NCBI GenBank assembly: GCA_028291545.1
Contig: JAQGHR010000086.1
Span: forward strand, 1-64,000
DNA: 64,000 nucleotides
Origin: Planctomycetota bacterium
GTDB taxonomy: Bacteria; Planctomycetota; Planctomycetia; Isosphaerales; Isosphaeraceae
Reading direction: 5' to 3'
The position numbers and the translations under genes are program-made. This document shows positions 61,715-64,000 of the stretch, piece by piece (positions within the stretch are counted from its first letter, which is position 1; the number at the start of each line of letters is the position of its first letter). The notes below the pieces were generated by a model. That model had not been told where the DNA came from. It searched no databases and worked only from the letters and a program-made list of their open reading frames with translations.

Positions 61715-64000
61715 TCAGGGGAGAAAGATGAACTCGGGACTATTGATCAAGGCCCACACCACGTCCTCCATCCGCTCCCGAAATTGCGGCGTAAGCCGGG
61801 CCGTCGGCGGATCGCCGTCGCGCACGACCCGCTCCTCGTCCTGCTGGATCGTGGTCGCGTCGGGGTGGAGGTGGTTGGACCACGAAACGCTTCGCGACGA
61901 CGGCCTCATGGGCGGGCGCTTCGCCACACCGGGAACAATACGGCCATCGTAGGTCTCGCCGAGGTAGGCGACGAGGCGATTCGTCTCGGCATCGGTTGGA
62001 AGGCGCGAGAAAACGCGGAGGTAAACCGCCCGAATCAGGGCCTCCGGATCCTGTTTCTTGAGACAGAGTTCCGTGATCTCGCTATCGTCCGAGAGCCGTG
62101 CGATCCGGCCGTCGACGACGACACTATTGGCCAGGCTCGCCGGTTGCAGCGGCGTCATGGCATCCTCGCGAAGCGTGATCGGATCGGGTCGAGCAGCGCG
62201 CCAGCCGAAGACTTGCAGCAGGTCCGTCAGACTCTGAACCACCGGCAAGGTCAAGGAAGGCCGGTCCCGCTCGTTCGATGCCGTGGCGAGCTGCCACGCG
62301 CGTCTGGGCCGACCCAGATTCAGGAATTCCGAAGGCGGCCGCCGGCCGTCAATGTCCAGGCACAGCACCTCCGCCCGGAACGGCTTGCCGACGGCGGCGA
62401 ACATCGAGTCGAGGACCTGCTCGGCCGACATCCGTCGTCGGGAAATGGAGACGCTCGCCGCGGCGGAACCGCTGGGAGCGGGAGCCAAAGGTCCAACCTG
62501 AGAGGCATACAGCTCCGAATTCACGATAAGCCGTGCCACATGCTTCAGATCGTAGCCATGCGCCATGAGTTCCCGGGCCAGAGCCGCGAGCAGTTCCGGA
62601 TGGCGCTCCTTCAACTCGCCGTCCCAGTCGTCCAGGGGTTCGACCAGACCAACGCCCAGGAGGCGATGCCAGAGTCGATTGACGATGACGGGCGCGAACC
62701 GAGTGTTGGTCGGTGAGGTGATCAGTGCGGCGAGGTGATCACGCGAACTCGCGTTCGGAGGCAGGACACCCGGCGGCAATGACTCGGCGACGATATCCGT
62801 GAGCGCCCACCCGGCAGGAACCTGATCACCCGCCGCGAGCGCTACCGACACGGTCGGCATGCGGCCTCCCGGCTGTCGAACGACCGTGCTCGTGGCCGGA
62901 ATCACCTGTGGTTTGCCATCTAGCAACCCCGCGATGGCGAAGAGGTCTTCCTGGCCGAAGGGGTGAGATGGTGCGTCGTGGCATCGGGCGCATTTGAGGT
63001 CGGCGGCGAGGAACGCTTTCGCCAGAATGTGGGCCTTGGCCGCCATCGGGGCGTCGTTCTGCGTGGCCATCCCGAATCCAGCCGGTCCGCCGCCCAGCGC
63101 GCTCCCGTCCATCCGGATCAGCTCGGACACAAGACGATCCATCGGCAGATTGTCGCAAAACGCGGTGTACAGGAAGCGTCGAAACGGCCCCGTGTTGTTC
63201 AAGGTCGGCTTGAGCAGTCCGGGGTTCTCGGCCAGAACGTCTTGCCAGTATCCCATCCAGTTATCGGCCCAGCGCGGGTCGTTCAGGCGAGCCTCGACGG
63301 CGCGAGCCTTCTTGTCAGGACGCGTATCGATGAGATACGCCGCGACTTCCTTCGGGTCCGGGATCACCCCGATCGTGTCGAGCGAAAGCCGACGGAAGAA
63401 CGCGGCATCATCCACCGAAACCAGCTTTGCGGCGGCGAAGTGGCGATCGATCAGATTCCCTTCACCCACGACGGCCTGGGCCCGTTCGGACTCCTTTCGC
63501 GCGATCTCGTGGCGCTTTGTCCAGAAGGGATCGTCCGCGCCAGCGGCCCGACGGCGATCCGCAGACTCGAGACCCACAATCCGGGCGGCCTCCTCGTCCG
63601 CGTAGCGTGACCAGGACTCATCGCTCAGTGGGATGTCCGAGCCAATCAGCCTCGGCACATCTCCCGGGCGCACAATCGCGGCGCAGAGTTCTCCGGTCTC
63701 CGGCCTCAACCCGTTCCCACCTACGATCGCCCACATCTCGACACGATGCGCATTGCCGTCCGAGATCCACGGCACAATCCGTTCCTGATCGCCGGCCGCC
63801 AACGCGTGCCAGTGAAGATCCTCGGGAACCTGGATCGGCGGGACGGGTTCATGGCCCGCGGAATTGCGGACGAGGGTCTTCGTCTCGGCGAGGAGCGTTC
63901 CATCGACCAGGATTCGGGCCGAGTTGCGCGCGCGAAGGAGGAATCGGTACGGTCCGGCCGGAACCTTGATGGTCGCCGTTGCATGCAGGGCGAACGCACC
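61715..64000 (-). CDS. DUF1549/DUF1553 protein (5' truncated at window edge)
   Basis: The frame runs off the right edge, so the N-terminus is missing; 761 residues are visible. The first 65 residues (HATATIKVPAGPYRFLLRAR, ILVDGTLLAET) look like a PA14-type carbohydrate-binding module, a common fusion partner. DUF1549 follows (FFRRLSLDTIGVIPDPKEVAAYL, GYWQDVLAENPGLL), with KCARCHDAPSHPFGQEDLFAI supplying a c-type heme site, and DUF1553 to the C-terminus (NRLWHRLLGVGLVEPLDDWDG). The window cannot show whether an N-terminal cytochrome domain exists. Operon partner of the downstream DUF1501 gene. Confidence 0.9.
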   Translation of the reverse strand, partial: GAFALHATATIKVPAGPYRFLLRARNSARILVDGTLLAETKTLVRNSAGHEPVPPIQVPEDLHWHALAAGDQERIVPWISDGNAHRVEMWAIVGGNGLRPETGELCAAIVRPGDVPRLIGSDIPLSDESWSRYADEEAARIVGLESADRRRAAGADDPFWTKRHEIARKESERAQAVVGEGNLIDRHFAAAKLVSVDDAAFFRRLSLDTIGVIPDPKEVAAYLIDTRPDKKARAVEARLNDPRWADNWMGYWQDVLAENPGLLKPTLNNTGPFRRFLYTAFCDNLPMDRLVSELIRMDGSALGGGPAGFGMATQNDAPMAAKAHILAKAFLAADLKCARCHDAPSHPFGQEDLFAIAGLLDGKPQVIPATSTVVRQPGGRMPTVSVALAAGDQVPAGWALTDIVAESLPPGVLPPNASSRDHLAALITSPTNTRFAPVIVNRLWHRLLGVGLVEPLDDWDGELKERHPELLAALARELMAHGYDLKHVARLIVNSELYASQVGPLAPAPSGSAAASVSISRRRMSAEQVLDSMFAAVGKPFRAEVLCLDIDGRRPPSEFLNLGRPRRAWQLATASNERDRPSLTLPVVQSLTDLLQVFGWRAARPDPITLREDAMTPLQPASLANSVVVDGRIARLSDDSEITELCLKKQDPEALIRAVYLRVFSRLPTDAETNRLVAYLGETYDGRIVPGVAKRPPMRPSSRSVSWSNHLHPDATTIQQDEERVVRDGDPPTARLTPQFRERMEDVVWALINSPEFIFLP

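Noticed and set aside
1-64000. tRNA, rRNA, CRISPR arrays, insertion sequences, prophage
   Set aside because: I looked for tRNA-like T-arms, regular repeat-spacer patterns and transposase or integrase motifs and saw none; a tRNAscan or IS search could still find something I missed.

Overview
The window looks like chromosomal DNA of a high-GC planctomycete, most likely Isosphaeraceae-like. The taxonomic evidence is two DUF1549/DUF1553 cytochrome-type plus DUF1501 gene pairs (33.6-38.3 kb and 60.4-64.0 kb), carboxypeptidase-regulatory-like secreted proteins, an alternative complex III respiratory operon and a large complement of multidomain signalling proteins. I see no rRNA, tRNA, CRISPR array, transposase or phage gene. 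The assignment to a phylum is inference from gene content.

Layout. 0-3.2 kb: the 3' part of a secreted N,N-dimethylformamidase-beta-like/DUF4082 protein. 3.4-16.3 kb: a stress-type island. Its minus-strand part runs Hsp20 remnant, SFPASDPP-motif membrane protein, site-2 protease, FlbD-like small protein, DUF1269 protein, DksA/TraR-type zinc finger, thioredoxin 2, aldo/keto reductase, DUF1931 double-histone protein, aldehyde dehydrogenase and UBP zinc finger. Its plus-strand part has an eRF1-like factor, a TrkA_C membrane protein gene broken by two in-frame stops, a three-BON protein and a YfdX protein. 16.0-20.2 kb: a translationally coupled MoaD/ThiS-like and BNR-repeat pair, then a large carboxypeptidase-regulatory-like protein. 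20.8-26.9 kb: two tandem soluble hybrid histidine kinases, the first with a Nik1-like poly-HAMP module.

26.9-38.3 kb: a probable six-gene minus-strand unit of DUF1549, DUF1501, a 1063-residue TPR protein, ExbB, ExbD and a protein with TonB-like architecture whose C-terminal domain is a squalene-cyclase/prenyltransferase-type repeat domain instead of a TonB C-terminal domain. This is the most interesting candidate for an undescribed system. 38.6-50.8 kb: twelve tightly overlapping genes encoding alternative complex III (ActA-F), a 145-residue unknown, Sco, and an A2-type caa3 oxidase (CtaC-F). Quinol electrons would pass through ACIII to the cytochrome c domain of CtaC and then to oxygen.

51.0-60.4 kb: a carbohydrate locus with GH1 and GH5-like genes and a glycosyltransferase/UDP-galactopyranose-mutase-like fusion on the minus strand, and divergent GH43 and GH1 genes on the plus strand. 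None of the four hydrolases shows an export signal. 60.4-64.0 kb: a second DUF1501 gene and a DUF1549-type gene cut by the right edge. Several strong stem-loops sit at or over gene ends (15.9, 26.85 and 53.95 kb).
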